From: Thalassospira lucentensis
GTDB lineage: Bacteria > Pseudomonadota > Alphaproteobacteria > Rhodospirillales > Thalassospiraceae
Assembly (NCBI RefSeq): GCF_032921865.1
Contig: NZ_CP136684.1
Coordinates: forward strand, 3,755,001-3,819,000
Length of the DNA stretch: 64,000 nt
Direction: 5' to 3'
Part shown: piece by piece, positions 43,317 through 51,976 of the stretch
Numbering within the stretch: position 1 is the first letter of the stretch
How the letters are laid out: each line of letters starts with the position of its first letter
Translations under genes and position numbers: made by a program
Notes under the pieces: generated by a model
The model's database searches: none
The model's input: the letters and a program-made list of their open reading frames with translations, nothing else
What the model was told of the DNA's origin: nothing

Positions 43317-44128
43317 ATGTCGCGCTCGTCGACAGCCACTGCCATCTGGACTATCCCCAGTTTTCCGAAGACCTTTCGGGCACGATCGCGCGTGCCCAAA
43401 AGGCTGGCGTTGGCATGATGGTCAGTATCGGCGTAAAGCTGTCGACATTTGAAAATGTTCGCGCGGTTGCCTCCAAAGCAGACCATATTTATTGCACGAT
43501 CGGCGTTCATCCGCATGAAGCCGGCGAGGAGGGGCTCTCATCGCCTGATCGCCTGATCGAAATGGCATCTGACCCGAAAATCATCGGTATCGGTGAAAGC
43601 GGTCTGGATTATTACTACGACAACGCCCCGCGGGACGCGCAGCGTGAAAGCTTTCGTGCACATATTGCAGCCTGCCGCGAAACCGGTCTGCCACTGATCG
43701 TTCATACGCGTGATGCAGATGACGACACCATGGATATCCTCGATGACGAATATGAAAAAGGGCCGTTTACCGGCGTCATTCACTGTTTCTCGAGCTCGGC
43801 AGCACTGGCGCAACGAGCGCTTAAGATCGGTTTCTATATTTCCTGCTCGGGCATTATAACCTTCAATTCGGCCCGGGAAATTCAGGCAGCGGTCGCCGAC
43901 GTGCCGCTTGATCGTTTACTGGTGGAAACCGATGCACCGTATCTCGCTCCGGTTCCCAAACGCGGCAAACCAAACGAACCAAGTTATGTTGCCCATACAG
44001 CCGCAAAACTGGCCCAAATCAAGGGTGTCAGCCCGGATGAAATAGCCCGTGCGACCACGGATAATTTCTTTGCTCTGTTTACCAAGGCGGACCGGAAGCA
44101 TCTTCTGTCGCCTGAGGCAGGCGTATAG
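43313..44128 (+). CDS. TatD family metal-dependent hydrolase
   Basis: A 271-residue TIM-barrel nuclease-type hydrolase. Metal ligands are visible in DSHCHLDYP, the Glu of GIGESGLDYYYD, IVHTRDA, VIHCFSSS and the final Asp of LLVETDAPYLAPVP. It resembles YcfH/TatD (3'-5' DNA/RNA exonuclease activity is known for TatD). ATG overlaps the metG stop by four bases; the next gene overlaps its own stop by one base, giving a tightly coupled trio. Confidence 0.93.
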   Translation: MNVALVDSHCHLDYPQFSEDLSGTIARAQKAGVGMMVSIGVKLSTFENVRAVASKADHIYCTIGVHPHEAGEEGLSSPDRLIEMASDPKIIGIGESGLDYYYDNAPRDAQRESFRAHIAACRETGLPLIVHTRDADDDTMDILDDEYEKGPFTGVIHCFSSSAALAQRALKIGFYISCSGIITFNSAREIQAAVADVPLDRLLVETDAPYLAPVPKRGKPNEPSYVAHTAAKLAQIKGVSPDEIARATTDNFFALFTKADRKHLLSPEAGV

Positions 44129-44901
44129 TGACGAAAATCACCATTCTGGGCTGCGGATCATCAAACGGTGTCCCATCCGTTGGCTTGGGTTGGGGAAAGT
44201 GCAATCCGGAAAATCCGAGGAACCGGCGTCTGAGAAGCTCGATCCTGATTGAGCAGGCGGGCAAAAAGATACTTGTCGACGTTACGCCGGATTTTCGCGA
44301 ACAGGCATTGCGCCATGATATCAACCATATCGATGCAGTGTTGTTCACCCATGCACATGCCGACCACGTGCATGGCATAGACGAACTTCGCTGGATCAAT
44401 GTCGCTATGCATGGTCCACTGGATATCTATGCGGCAGCCGAAACCATTTCGGACATTGACCATCGCTTTGCCTATGTGTTTGAACCTTTGGCCGATGGCA
44501 TTGACTTCTACTATAAGCCAGTCTTGGTCCCGCATGTCATATCCGGGGCATTGGAAGCCGCAGGGGTCCCAATAACCGTTTTTCGTCAGGATCACGGTTA
44601 TGGCGAGACGCTGGGTTTCAAGGTTGGCAATTTTGCCTATTCAACGGATGTGGTCGATTTCCCGGAAGAATCACTAGAACATCTTTACGGGTTAGATGTC
44701 TGGGTCGTTGATTGCCTGCGTCATAAACCACATGCCACGCATGCTCATCTGGAGAAGGTGTTGGAATGGGTTGCGGAATTCAAACCCAAACAGACTTACT
44801 TCACCCACATGAGCATTCTGTTTGATTATGACGAGGCAATGCGCGATACGCCCGATCATGTCGAGCCTGCATATGATGGTCTCATTATAAATGTGGACTG
44901 A
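44128..44901 (+). CDS. MBL-fold metallo-hydrolase (PhnP-like)
   Basis: A 257-residue metallo-beta-lactamase-fold hydrolase. The metal motif is THAHADHVHGIDELR near residue 74; other ligands are in the DVVDFPEE and FTHMSI segments. The N-terminal ILGCGSSNGVPSVG is shared with PhnP-type cyclic phosphodiesterases, although no phn genes are nearby; the substrate is uncertain. The start is GTG 44128, which overlaps the TatD-family stop by one base. Confidence 0.9.
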   Translation: MTKITILGCGSSNGVPSVGLGWGKCNPENPRNRRLRSSILIEQAGKKILVDVTPDFREQALRHDINHIDAVLFTHAHADHVHGIDELRWINVAMHGPLDIYAAAETISDIDHRFAYVFEPLADGIDFYYKPVLVPHVISGALEAAGVPITVFRQDHGYGETLGFKVGNFAYSTDVVDFPEESLEHLYGLDVWVVDCLRHKPHATHAHLEKVLEWVAEFKPKQTYFTHMSILFDYDEAMRDTPDHVEPAYDGLIINVD

Positions 44902-45309
44902 AGGCTAGAAAATCTGAAGAGGACAATAACGGGCAATCTGATATCACAGAGGGCGGTATTTCGCATACCATTAAGTTCTATAATATATATTATGACAAAT
45001 TATTTGTTATTTAATTCCAGCATGTTATTCGAATTTCAGCTTCGGTCATAGTGACGCGTATCGAAACTTATATTGATCAGCGCACAACAGTATGCCCGGA
45101 TTCACGGGAGCACGAAACAAGCCTTGGCTTCTCGGTTGCACTGGCGGCGACCCGCCATGATAAATCTCCGGAGGAAATGGCAGCAAGCATACCGCACGCC
45201 ATTAATACACTGTTGGCATCTGGGCCCTTTGGAAACACTTTTATAATGCAGGAATTTTTCGTTATTTCATGGTCTTGTGGCATAATCATCAAGTTTTTGA
45301 TCATAATTT
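44902..45309. other. AT-rich intergenic region between the MBL gene and ectR-like gene
   Basis: Mostly non-coding. Bases 44980-45020 are very AT-rich. A weak ORF (45051-45347) may be a real small gene or a remnant. No terminator with a convincing stem was found for either convergent gene. Confidence 0.4.
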
Positions 45310-45347
45310 TTAGGTTCTTGGAGGCTCGGCCACCTTCTCTACAATGA
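45051..45347 (+). CDS. Doubtful small hypothetical ORF
   Basis: A 98-codon ORF from GTG 45051. The first 55 codons look protein-like (IETYIDQRTTVCPDSREHE) but the last 30 become AT-rich and hydrophobic, and the end overlaps the 3' end of the convergent MarR gene by 38 bases. There is no clear Shine-Dalgarno and no family resemblance. It may be a decayed gene fragment. Confidence 0.2.
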   Translation: MTRIETYIDQRTTVCPDSREHETSLGFSVALAATRHDKSPEEMAASIPHAINTLLASGPFGNTFIMQEFFVISWSCGIIIKFLIIIFRFLEARPPSLQ

Positions 45348-45804
45348 CCTCGTGATCCAGCAAAGGTGCGGCATCATAATCGCTGGCATCCATCATCCCG
45401 GAAACACGCTGGAGTGCTGCGATTAAAAAGCTTTGCTCCCATTCCTCCAGCGCCTTGAATTTATCAGAAAACCGGTCATGCAGTGCCATAGGCGCGCGAT
45501 CAAGGACATTGCGACCATGGTCAGTCAGTTGAACAAATACCTTGCGCTTGTCCGTGTCCCCTCGCGCGCGCCTCACCAAATTCATGGCCTGAAGCTTGTC
45601 AACCAATGCCGTAGCCGATGCTTGGGCAAGATTGACCTTGCCGGCGATTTCCCCAACGGTCATCTCTCCGAATTCTTCCAGGGATTGCAGGACAATCAGT
45701 TGCGATGTCTTGAGCCCTGTGACCTTGCCCAGCTTTTTGGCGTGAATGTCGCTGGCACGCAGAATCCGACGAATTGAAATGAGCGCTTCGTGCAACTTAT
45801 CCAT
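45310..45804 (-). CDS. MarR family regulator of the ectoine operon (EctR-like)
   Basis: A 164-residue winged-helix regulator. The HTH is at about residues 48-75 (MTVGEIAGKVNLAQASATAL in part) and the wing follows at RRARGDTDKRKVFVQLT. The N- and C-terminal helices form the MarR dimer interface. It is transcribed away from ectA across a 319-bp gap, as EctR is in several ectoine producers, where it represses ectABC-ask (established for methylotrophs). Here that role is inferred from position and family. Confidence 0.88.
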   Translation of the reverse strand: MDKLHEALISIRRILRASDIHAKKLGKVTGLKTSQLIVLQSLEEFGEMTVGEIAGKVNLAQASATALVDKLQAMNLVRRARGDTDKRKVFVQLTDHGRNVLDRAPMALHDRFSDKFKALEEWEQSFLIAALQRVSGMMDASDYDAAPLLDHEVIVEKVAEPPRT

Positions 45805-45970
45805 GCTGCAGTTCCGATATTTGTTGTTTTGATTTCACTGAAGTAATAGCCGTCAAACCGGTGGCCTGCAACGTTTTCCGCTCAATTTCCATAGATTTTC
45901 TAAGTATAATTCAATCGGATTTCGCTAAATTAAAGGCTGACCATATTTTGGTTTATGGATTAAATGCTGC

Positions 45971-46024
45971 ACGTGAAAATAAATTTTTTACACAATAAAA
46001 TCAATCTATTATAATGTTTCACGT
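45971..46024. promoter_or_regulatory. Inverted repeat bracketing the ectA promoter
   Basis: ACGTGAAA at 45971-45978 and TTTCACGT at 46017-46024 are perfect inverted copies, one upstream of the -35 and one immediately after the -10. Candidate binding sites for the divergent MarR regulator. A second pair, TCGATAT (46058-46064) and ATATCGA (46096-46102), lies in the leader. Confidence 0.4.
45987..46015 (+). promoter_or_regulatory. Sigma-70-type promoter of ectABC-ask
   Basis: TTTACA (45987-45992), 17-bp spacer, TATAAT (46010-46015): -35 at 5 of 6 and a perfect -10 with ideal spacing. The predicted start is about 46022, giving a leader of roughly 100 nt before ectA. Confidence 0.65.
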
Positions 46025-46123
46025 TTTCGTCACCGTTGATATGTTGACGTTTTTCCATCGATATTCTATATATTTCTCGCGACATGTAAGATCGCATATC
46101 GAAATAATGAGGCAGATAGACCG

Positions 46124-46672
46124 ATGAAAATTGCCACCACAAGCGGCAATCGCGGCCACAAAGCCAATCTTACGATCCGGAAACCCAAGGCCGTAGACGG
46201 TGCCGCAGTCAATGAACTGATCGCGGAATGCAAGCCACTGGATGAAAATTCAGTTTATTGCAACCTCCTGCAGTGTTCGCACTTTGCCGACACCTGCGTG
46301 ATCGCCGAACTTGACGGTCAACCTGCGGGCTTCGTTTCCGGCTACATTGTACCGGAAAGTCCTGAACGTCTGTTTATTTGGCAGGTTGCCGTATCGCCCA
46401 AGGCGCGCGGTTTAAAACTGGCGAAATCCATGATCCTCGAAATTCTGGACCGCCCGATCTGTCATAATGTGACCGAGCTGCAGACGACAATCACATCGTC
46501 CAATGCGCCGTCACAGGGTGTTTTCCGTTCTGTTGCACGTGAACTCGAAACCGAGGTCAAGCGCAAGGTCCTGTTCGAGCGTGAAACGCATTTCGATGGT
46601 GCTGCTGCCAGTGAAATATTGTGGCAGATCGGCCCGTTCGAGCGTGCCGATGTGGCGCGTGTCGCGGCCTGA
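46124..46672 (+). CDS. ectA: L-2,4-diaminobutyrate N-gamma-acetyltransferase EctA
   Basis: A 182-residue GNAT acetyltransferase, second enzymatic step of ectoine synthesis. The acetyl-CoA loop is in WQVAVSPKARGLKLAKSM (in part); the N-terminal IRKPKAVDGAAVNELIAECKPLDENSVY (in part) and the FVSGYIVPESP segment are EctA-specific. GAGG precedes ATG 46124. First gene of ectABC-ask, 115 bp before ectB. Confidence 0.96.
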   Translation: MKIATTSGNRGHKANLTIRKPKAVDGAAVNELIAECKPLDENSVYCNLLQCSHFADTCVIAELDGQPAGFVSGYIVPESPERLFIWQVAVSPKARGLKLAKSMILEILDRPICHNVTELQTTITSSNAPSQGVFRSVARELETEVKRKVLFERETHFDGAAASEILWQIGPFERADVARVAA

Positions 46673-46786
46673 TTATCCGCTCGTACTTTTCTGAATTCTG
46701 ATGCCATTTAATTGGAACAACCGGCTTGACCGGACGTTTGGCATGACAGAACCATTTTTTATTTTCCCAATCAAAAAGAGGGAATT

Positions 46787-48070
46787 ATGACTGTATTTGA
46801 TCGTCTTGAATCGGAAGTTCAGAGCTATGCGCGCTCCTTCCCCGTAACCTTTGAAAAGGCTGAAGGTGCTTGGCTGACCGATACTGACGGCAAGCGTTAT
46901 CTCGATTTTCTGGCTGGTGCCGGTAGTCTGAATTATGGTCACAACCATCCTGTACTGCAGGAAAAACTGATCGACTATATCAAGTCGAACGGCATTACCC
47001 ACGGATTGGATATGCACACCAAGGCCAAGGCAGCTTTCCTCGAAGCAATGGAAAGCAAAGTGCTGAAGCCGAGAAACATGGATTACAAAATCCAATTTAC
47101 GGGGCCCACTGGTACGAATGCAGTTGAAGCTGCTCTTAAACTTGCCCGCCGCGTGAAAGGACGCGAAACCGTCATTTCGTTCACCAATGGTTTCCACGGC
47201 GTGACACTTGGTGCATTAGCCATTACCGGTAATGAACACCACCGTGGTGCCGCCGGCGTATCACTTGATAATGCGGTTGCCGTACCGTTCGACGGTTACA
47301 TGGGCGACGGTGCCGACACGACCGAGTATCTGGACCGCGTACTTGGTGACAATTCGAGTGGCATCACCCTGCCCGCTGCCATCATCGTTGAAACTGTTCA
47401 GGGTGAAGGAGGTTTGAATGCGGCAGATTTCGGTTGGCTGCAGAAACTGGAACAGGTTTGTCGCAAACACGACATTCTGTTGATCGTTGATGACATCCAA
47501 GCTGGTTGCGGTCGCACCGGAACTTTCTTTAGCTTTGAGCCAGCTGGGATCAAGCCGGACATGGTAACGTTGTCGAAATCTCTCTCGGCTTATGGCTTGC
47601 CGCTGGCTGTCGTTCTGATCAAGCCTGAATACGATGTCTGGCATCCGGGTGAACATAACGGCACGTTCCGCGGCAATAACCATGCCTTCGTAACGGCGGC
47701 CGCGGCACTTGATCATTTTTGGTCGGACGATAAGTTCGCTAAAGATGTTCGCGACAAGGCTGATTTCCTTGGCAAGCGTCTTGAACAGATTGCCGACCGT
47801 TATGGTGATGGCAAAATCTATCGCAAAGGTCGTGGATTGATGCAGGGCATCTGCTTTGAAAGCGGTGAACTCGCATCCAAAGTTACTAAAGAATGTTTCG
47901 CGCACAATCTGGTCATTGAAACCAGTGGCCCGGAAGACGAGGTTGTCAAATGCCTTGTGCCGCTGATTATTTCGAAGGACGATCTGGCCCATGGTCTGGA
48001 CATTCTTGAAATGGCGACAGCCAAAGCAATGGGCAAGGAAATTTCTTCGGCAAAAGCTGCTGCCGAATGA
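46787..48070 (+). CDS. ectB: Diaminobutyrate-2-oxoglutarate transaminase EctB
   Basis: A 427-residue class III PLP transaminase converting aspartate semialdehyde to L-2,4-diaminobutyrate, the first ectoine step. The PLP lysine is K264 in [12 protein letters not shown]; the [11 protein letters not shown] segment holds the cofactor Asp, and [16 protein letters not shown] binds the phosphate. The N-terminal [16 protein letters not shown] is typical of EctB. Length is normal. A stable hairpin follows it. Confidence 0.96.
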   Translation: MTVFDRLESEVQSYARSFPVTFEKAEGAWLTDTDGKRYLDFLAGAGSLNYGHNHPVLQEKLIDYIKSNGITHGLDMHTKAKAAFLEAMESKVLKPRNMDYKIQFTGPTGTNAVEAALKLARRVKGRETVISFTNGFHGVTLGALAITGNEHHRGAAGVSLDNAVAVPFDGYMGDGADTTEYLDRVLGDNSSGITLPAAIIVETVQGEGGLNAADFGWLQKLEQVCRKHDILLIVDDIQAGCGRTGTFFSFEPAGIKPDMVTLSKSLSAYGLPLAVVLIKPEYDVWHPGEHNGTFRGNNHAFVTAAAALDHFWSDDKFAKDVRDKADFLGKRLEQIADRYGDGKIYRKGRGLMQGICFESGELASKVTKECFAHNLVIETSGPEDEVVKCLVPLIISKDDLAHGLDILEMATAKAMGKEISSAKAAAE

Positions 48071-48078
48071 TTTTGGCT

Positions 48079-48102
48079 AGGGCAACGCATTGGCGTTGCC
48101 CT
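48079..48102 (+). other. Perfect hairpin between ectB and ectC
   Basis: AGGGCAACGC (48079-48088), loop ATTG, GCGTTGCCCT (48093-48102). It has no T-run, so it is more likely a transcript-processing or stabilising element than a terminator. Confidence 0.55.
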
Positions 48103-48136
48103 GCCCCGTAACTGAAATTAAATCAAAGAGTTAAAT

Positions 48137-48538
48137 ATGATTGTTCGTACACTGAAAGAATGTGAAGCATCAGGGCGCCGGGTTGTTGCCGAAAACTGGG
48201 AGAGTACCCGCCTGTCACTTGCCGATGATGGGATGGGTTTCTCGTTCCATATCACCACGATTTATGCCGGCACAGAAACCGAGATTTGCTATGCGAATCA
48301 TTTCGAGACGGTCTATTGCATTTCGGGCAATGGTGAAGTTGAAACCATAGCAGATGGCAAGAAATACAAGATTGTACCGGGCACTGTTTACATTCTTGAT
48401 AAACACGACCGTCATTACTTGCGCGGCGGTACTGAGGATATGGTTGTAGCCTGCGCATTCAATCCGCCACTTAACGGGCGTGAGACGCATGATGAGAACG
48501 GCGTCTATCCACTTGATGGTGATGCACTTGCCAGCTAG
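48137..48538 (+). CDS. ectC: L-ectoine synthase EctC
   Basis: A 133-residue cupin that cyclises N-gamma-acetyl-diaminobutyrate to ectoine. Family residues are visible in [16 protein letters not shown], the metal-binding cupin motifs around [21 protein letters not shown] (in part) and [13 protein letters not shown], and [11 protein letters not shown]. Third gene of the operon; a hairpin lies between it and ask. Confidence 0.96.
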   Translation: MIVRTLKECEASGRRVVAENWESTRLSLADDGMGFSFHITTIYAGTETEICYANHFETVYCISGNGEVETIADGKKYKIVPGTVYILDKHDRHYLRGGTEDMVVACAFNPPLNGRETHDENGVYPLDGDALAS

Positions 48539-48547
48539 GGCTTTGAA

Positions 48548-48577
48548 CTTGGGGCGGCCATCACGGTTCGCCCCAAG
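48548..48577 (+). other. Hairpin between ectC and ask
   Basis: CTTGGGGCG (48548-48556) pairs with CGCCCCAAG (48569-48577), 12-nt loop, no T-run. Possibly a processing or stability element, as with the hairpin after ectB. Confidence 0.5.
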
Positions 48578-48623
48578 CTCTGACGACGTAGATTTTCAAG
48601 GAAACGCCCCCAAAGGAGGCACC

Positions 48624-50123
48624 ATGCTTTCAGCCCAGAAAAAGACTGCCGCAAAAACGGACGCTGGGCATAGCGTTCATAAGATCGGCGGAACGTCGAT
48701 GTCGCAGGTCAGTGCCGTGATGGACAATATCCTTGTCGGCAATCGCAGCGACAGCGAACTTTATAACCGCGTTTTTGTGGTTTCGGCTTATGGCGGTTTT
48801 ACCGACATGCTGCTGGAAAACAAGAAAACCGGCGAAGCTGGCGTTTATCAACTTTATGCGGGCTCGGAAACCGATTGGGCATGGGGTGATGCCCTGACCA
48901 AGGTTTCTGAGAAGATGTGTGCTATTAACGAAGAAATCTTTGGTGATGCGCCTGAACTTAAATTGGCCAACGCCTTTGTTCAGGAACGTATCGAGGGCAC
49001 ACGCAGTTGCCTGATGGATTTGCACCGCCTTTGCAGTTTTGGGCATTTCAAGCTTGAAAAGCACTTGCTGACGGTACGTGAGATGCTGAGCGCGATCGGT
49101 GAATCACATAGCGCGCACAATACAATGCTGCTGCTCCGTGCCAAGGGGGTGAACGCGGTCTTTGCCGACCTTTCGGGCTGGCGCGAGCCGGAAGCATCGA
49201 CGCTTGATGGTCGTATCGAAAAGGTATTTTCCGATATCGATATTTCCAAGCAGCTTCCGATTGCCACAGGATATGCCCAGTGCAGCGAAGGTCTGATGAG
49301 CATTTATGGCCGCGGCTATAGTGAAGTGACATTTTCTCGTATCGCCTGCCTGACGCAGGCGCGCGAAGCAATCATTCACAAGGAGTTCCACCTGTCGAGT
49401 GCGGATCCACGTATCGTTGGCGAGGATGCCGTGCGTCCGATTGGTCGCACCAGTTATGACGTCGCCGATCAGCTGTCGAATATGGGGATGGAAGCCATTC
49501 ATCCGCGTGCAGCCAAGGGGCTGCGTCAGAATGACATTCCGCTGCGGATCGCCAATACGTTTGAACCGGAACATCCGGGAACTGTAATTGACGATCATTG
49601 GGATCCGGATGACAGCCGTGTGGAAATCGTGACCGGTGTGCCGACGGCATTCGAGATCGAGGTTTTCAATCAGGACATGGTTGGTGTTGCTGGTGGTGAA
49701 GAGACCATTCTAAGCGTTCTGAAGCGTTTCAGGGTTCCCACTGTCACCAAAAACCTTAATGCAAATACGATTACGCATTATGTGTCAGCCCCGCTCAAAC
49801 AAATCCGTCGCTGTGTCGACGAGATTGAGGCGAAACAACCCGAAGCCAGTGTAAAGACACGTAAGGTGGCGATTGTTTCCGTAATTGGTGCGAACATTGA
49901 TCAACCCGGCCTGTTTGCCCGTGCGGTTAGCATTCTGGATGCAGACGGCATCGAACTTGTGGCAAGCCATTATCCTAGCCGCAGGGTCGATCTGCAGTTC
50001 GTGGTTGCCGAAGGCGACTTCAACAAGGCAATCAAGGCACTGCATCGCGGCCTTATCGAAGGCAAGAAAAGCAAATCTGACGATAAAAGCTCCGACAGAG
50101 CCGAAGAGCTTGCTGCTGCCTGA
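48624..50123 (+). CDS. ask: Ectoine-operon aspartate kinase (Ask_Ect)
   Basis: A 499-residue aspartate kinase that supplies aspartyl phosphate for ectoine. The kinase motif VHKIGGTSMS is near residue 18, FVVSAYGGFTDMLLENKK (in part) and YGRGYSEVTFSRIA supply nucleotide and aspartate contacts. Two ACT domains form the C-terminus (residues 335-480, VEIFNQDMVG-like and IVSVIGANIDQPGLFARAV in part). Ectoine-dedicated kinases of this group are usually less inhibited by threonine or lysine (known for the group). AAAGGAGG precedes ATG 48624; no ectD hydroxylase gene follows. Confidence 0.94.
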   Translation: MLSAQKKTAAKTDAGHSVHKIGGTSMSQVSAVMDNILVGNRSDSELYNRVFVVSAYGGFTDMLLENKKTGEAGVYQLYAGSETDWAWGDALTKVSEKMCAINEEIFGDAPELKLANAFVQERIEGTRSCLMDLHRLCSFGHFKLEKHLLTVREMLSAIGESHSAHNTMLLLRAKGVNAVFADLSGWREPEASTLDGRIEKVFSDIDISKQLPIATGYAQCSEGLMSIYGRGYSEVTFSRIACLTQAREAIIHKEFHLSSADPRIVGEDAVRPIGRTSYDVADQLSNMGMEAIHPRAAKGLRQNDIPLRIANTFEPEHPGTVIDDHWDPDDSRVEIVTGVPTAFEIEVFNQDMVGVAGGEETILSVLKRFRVPTVTKNLNANTITHYVSAPLKQIRRCVDEIEAKQPEASVKTRKVAIVSVIGANIDQPGLFARAVSILDADGIELVASHYPSRRVDLQFVVAEGDFNKAIKALHRGLIEGKKSKSDDKSSDRAEELAAA

Positions 50124-50148
50124 TTACGTTTATTCTCTATCAAATAGC

Positions 50149-50186
50149 AAAACCCGCCAGCGTATCTGCTGGCGGGTTTTGTTTTG
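50149..50186 (+). terminator. Intrinsic terminator of the ectoine operon
   Basis: A 13-bp perfect stem (AAAACCCGCCAGC 50149-50161 with GCTGGCGGGTTTT 50168-50180), 6-nt loop, then GTTTTG. Probably the strongest terminator in the window. Confidence 0.92.
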
Positions 50187-50271
50187 CTATATCGGGCGGC
50201 TTGCCAGACAGGATCAGGCACGTTAGGACAGAACACCAATCACATGCCAATGACACCGGGGCAAAAGAAAT

Positions 50272-51096
50272 ATGACCGATCATAATAGCAAGGCAATCAA
50301 TGCATTACTGGATGTCATGGCAAGGTTGCGTGACCCGGATGGAGGTTGTCCCTGGGATCTGGAGCAAAACTTTGCGACCATTGCCCCCTACACTATTGAG
50401 GAAGCCTATGAAGTCGCTGATGCGATAGCCCAGAATGATATGAACGAATTACGCGAAGAACTCGGCGACCTGCTGCTGCAAGTCGTCTTTCATTCGCAAA
50501 TGGCATCTGAAGAAGGCCATTTCACTTTCGAAGATGTTGCAAACAGCATTGTATCAAAGATGATTGTCCGTCATCCGCATGTGTTTGGTGATGGTGACGC
50601 CAAAACCACCGATGGCGTCAATCAGACCTGGGAAAAGATCAAGGCCGCAGAGCGCGCAGAAAAGGCCGAGACGAAAGGGCATGAACGCCATAGTGCTCTT
50701 GATGGTGTAGCAAGCGCCCTGCCCGCACTGATGCGAGCCGAGAAGCTTACAAAACGGGCCGCGCGCGTCGGATTTGACTGGCCCTCTCCAGACGAGGTTT
50801 TTGACAAGCTGCACGAAGAAATCGGCGAGCTGCAGGCGGAACTGACCGAAAACCCCAATCACGACCGGATTGAAGACGAACTTGGCGATATGCTGTTTGT
50901 CATGGCAAATCTGGCACGCAAGCTGGGCGTTGACCCGGAAGTCGCGTTGCGTCGCGCTAACCACAAATTCACACGCCGTTTTCATTTCATCGAAAACGAA
51001 TTGGCCCGTGATGGGCGAAGTGCAAGCCAATCCGATCTGGAAGAAATGGATGCGCTATGGAATGAGGCCAAAAAGGCAGAGCGCAATAACGGCTGA
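50272..51096 (+). CDS. mazG: Nucleoside triphosphate pyrophosphohydrolase MazG
   Basis: A 274-residue two-domain MazG that hydrolyses (d)NTPs to monophosphates. Domain 1: DPDGGCPWDLEQ, EEAYEVADAI and ELREELGDLLLQVVFHS supply the metal-binding Glu/Asp. Domain 2: HEEIGELQAEL and EDELGDMLFVMANLA. The family NPxxHRF-type end is seen as RRFHFIENE. Single gene, convergent with the IMPase-family gene. Confidence 0.94.
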   Translation: MTDHNSKAINALLDVMARLRDPDGGCPWDLEQNFATIAPYTIEEAYEVADAIAQNDMNELREELGDLLLQVVFHSQMASEEGHFTFEDVANSIVSKMIVRHPHVFGDGDAKTTDGVNQTWEKIKAAERAEKAETKGHERHSALDGVASALPALMRAEKLTKRAARVGFDWPSPDEVFDKLHEEIGELQAELTENPNHDRIEDELGDMLFVMANLARKLGVDPEVALRRANHKFTRRFHFIENELARDGRSASQSDLEEMDALWNEAKKAERNNG

Positions 51097-51113
51097 AGGA
51101 TAAAAAGGCGATG

Positions 51114-51935
51114 CTATCCGAACAAAGGTAGCAGAATCTCGTTCATTTCTGCCCAAAGTTCCGGCGATGATGCACATAGTAACCCAGGTGCATTGCCATT
51201 GGCGTGATATTCATCTGATCCTGCTGCGGTGATATATTTGGCAACACCACCCGCCTCACGCACCAGCAAGGTTCCGGGGGCATGATCCCATGGTTTCAGG
51301 TTGCGATAGGCACAGAAGTCAAAAAGCCCTTGGGCAATTTCCTGATATTCGGCCCCACAGCAAGAATAGTGGGCAACCTCGTCAAAGAAATCGAGATGTC
51401 CGTAATGCCTGCGGATACGGTCACGGGCAAACGAGATCAGGAAACCCTTGGCATCTTTTGCCACTTGAATGTTTGAGCGAACATGCACAGGGGTGCCGTT
51501 ATGGAGCGTCCCTGCCCCTTTCTCCGCGACTGTTGCCGAACCTTCAATTGGATCAATGATCCAGGCCGCGACGGTTTCATCGCCATGATAAAGGGCAACC
51601 ATGCACCGAAACGGCTGACGATGATGTGCAAAATTCTTGGTCCCGTCGACAGGGTCGATGATCCAGACCGGTGCATTATTGGAAAATACACGTTCTGGTA
51701 ATTTTGGATCGGCGTGGGCCGCCTCTTCACCCAGCGCAACACTGCCAGGCAAAAGGTCGCAAAAACGTCTTGTCAGAACCCGTTCTGCCTCCGTATCGGC
51801 GATTGTCACCAGGTCCATGGCATGGCTCTTGGTATCGATATCGCTTTCTTCCAACTGGCCAAAGCGTGGTGCTATTTCCTCGGCCGATACTTCGCGGATA
51901 ATTTCGGTAATCTTATCCATATCGACGCTGCGCAC
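51114..51935 (-). CDS. Inositol monophosphatase family phosphatase
   Basis: A 273-residue lithium-sensitive-type phosphatase. Metal ligands are in ALGEEAAH, WIIDPVDGTKNFAH and KPWDHAPGTLLVREAGG. The exact substrate is uncertain (inositol phosphate, histidinol phosphate or PAP are all known in the family). I chose GTG 51935 with AAGGA upstream; the ATG at 51920 is close by and the frame runs back to 52013 inside hflX, which is unlikely to be coding. The hflX stop is 41 bp upstream. Confidence 0.9.
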   Translation of the reverse strand: MRSVDMDKITEIIREVSAEEIAPRFGQLEESDIDTKSHAMDLVTIADTEAERVLTRRFCDLLPGSVALGEEAAHADPKLPERVFSNNAPVWIIDPVDGTKNFAHHRQPFRCMVALYHGDETVAAWIIDPIEGSATVAEKGAGTLHNGTPVHVRSNIQVAKDAKGFLISFARDRIRRHYGHLDFFDEVAHYSCCGAEYQEIAQGLFDFCAYRNLKPWDHAPGTLLVREAGGVAKYITAAGSDEYHANGNAPGLLCASSPELWAEMNEILLPLFG

Positions 51936-51976
51936 GCTTTGTTCCTTTCCAGTTTTAATTAGGGGTTCGATCCTGC

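Larger units (their letters stand above)
45805..46123. other. Divergent ectR-ectA control region
   Basis: A 319-bp AT-rich gap with no gene. It holds the ectA promoter and the inverted repeats listed separately, plus CGTCA (46028-46032) and TGACG (46045-46049) as a further short inverted pair. The promoter of the MarR gene was not identified. Confidence 0.5.
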
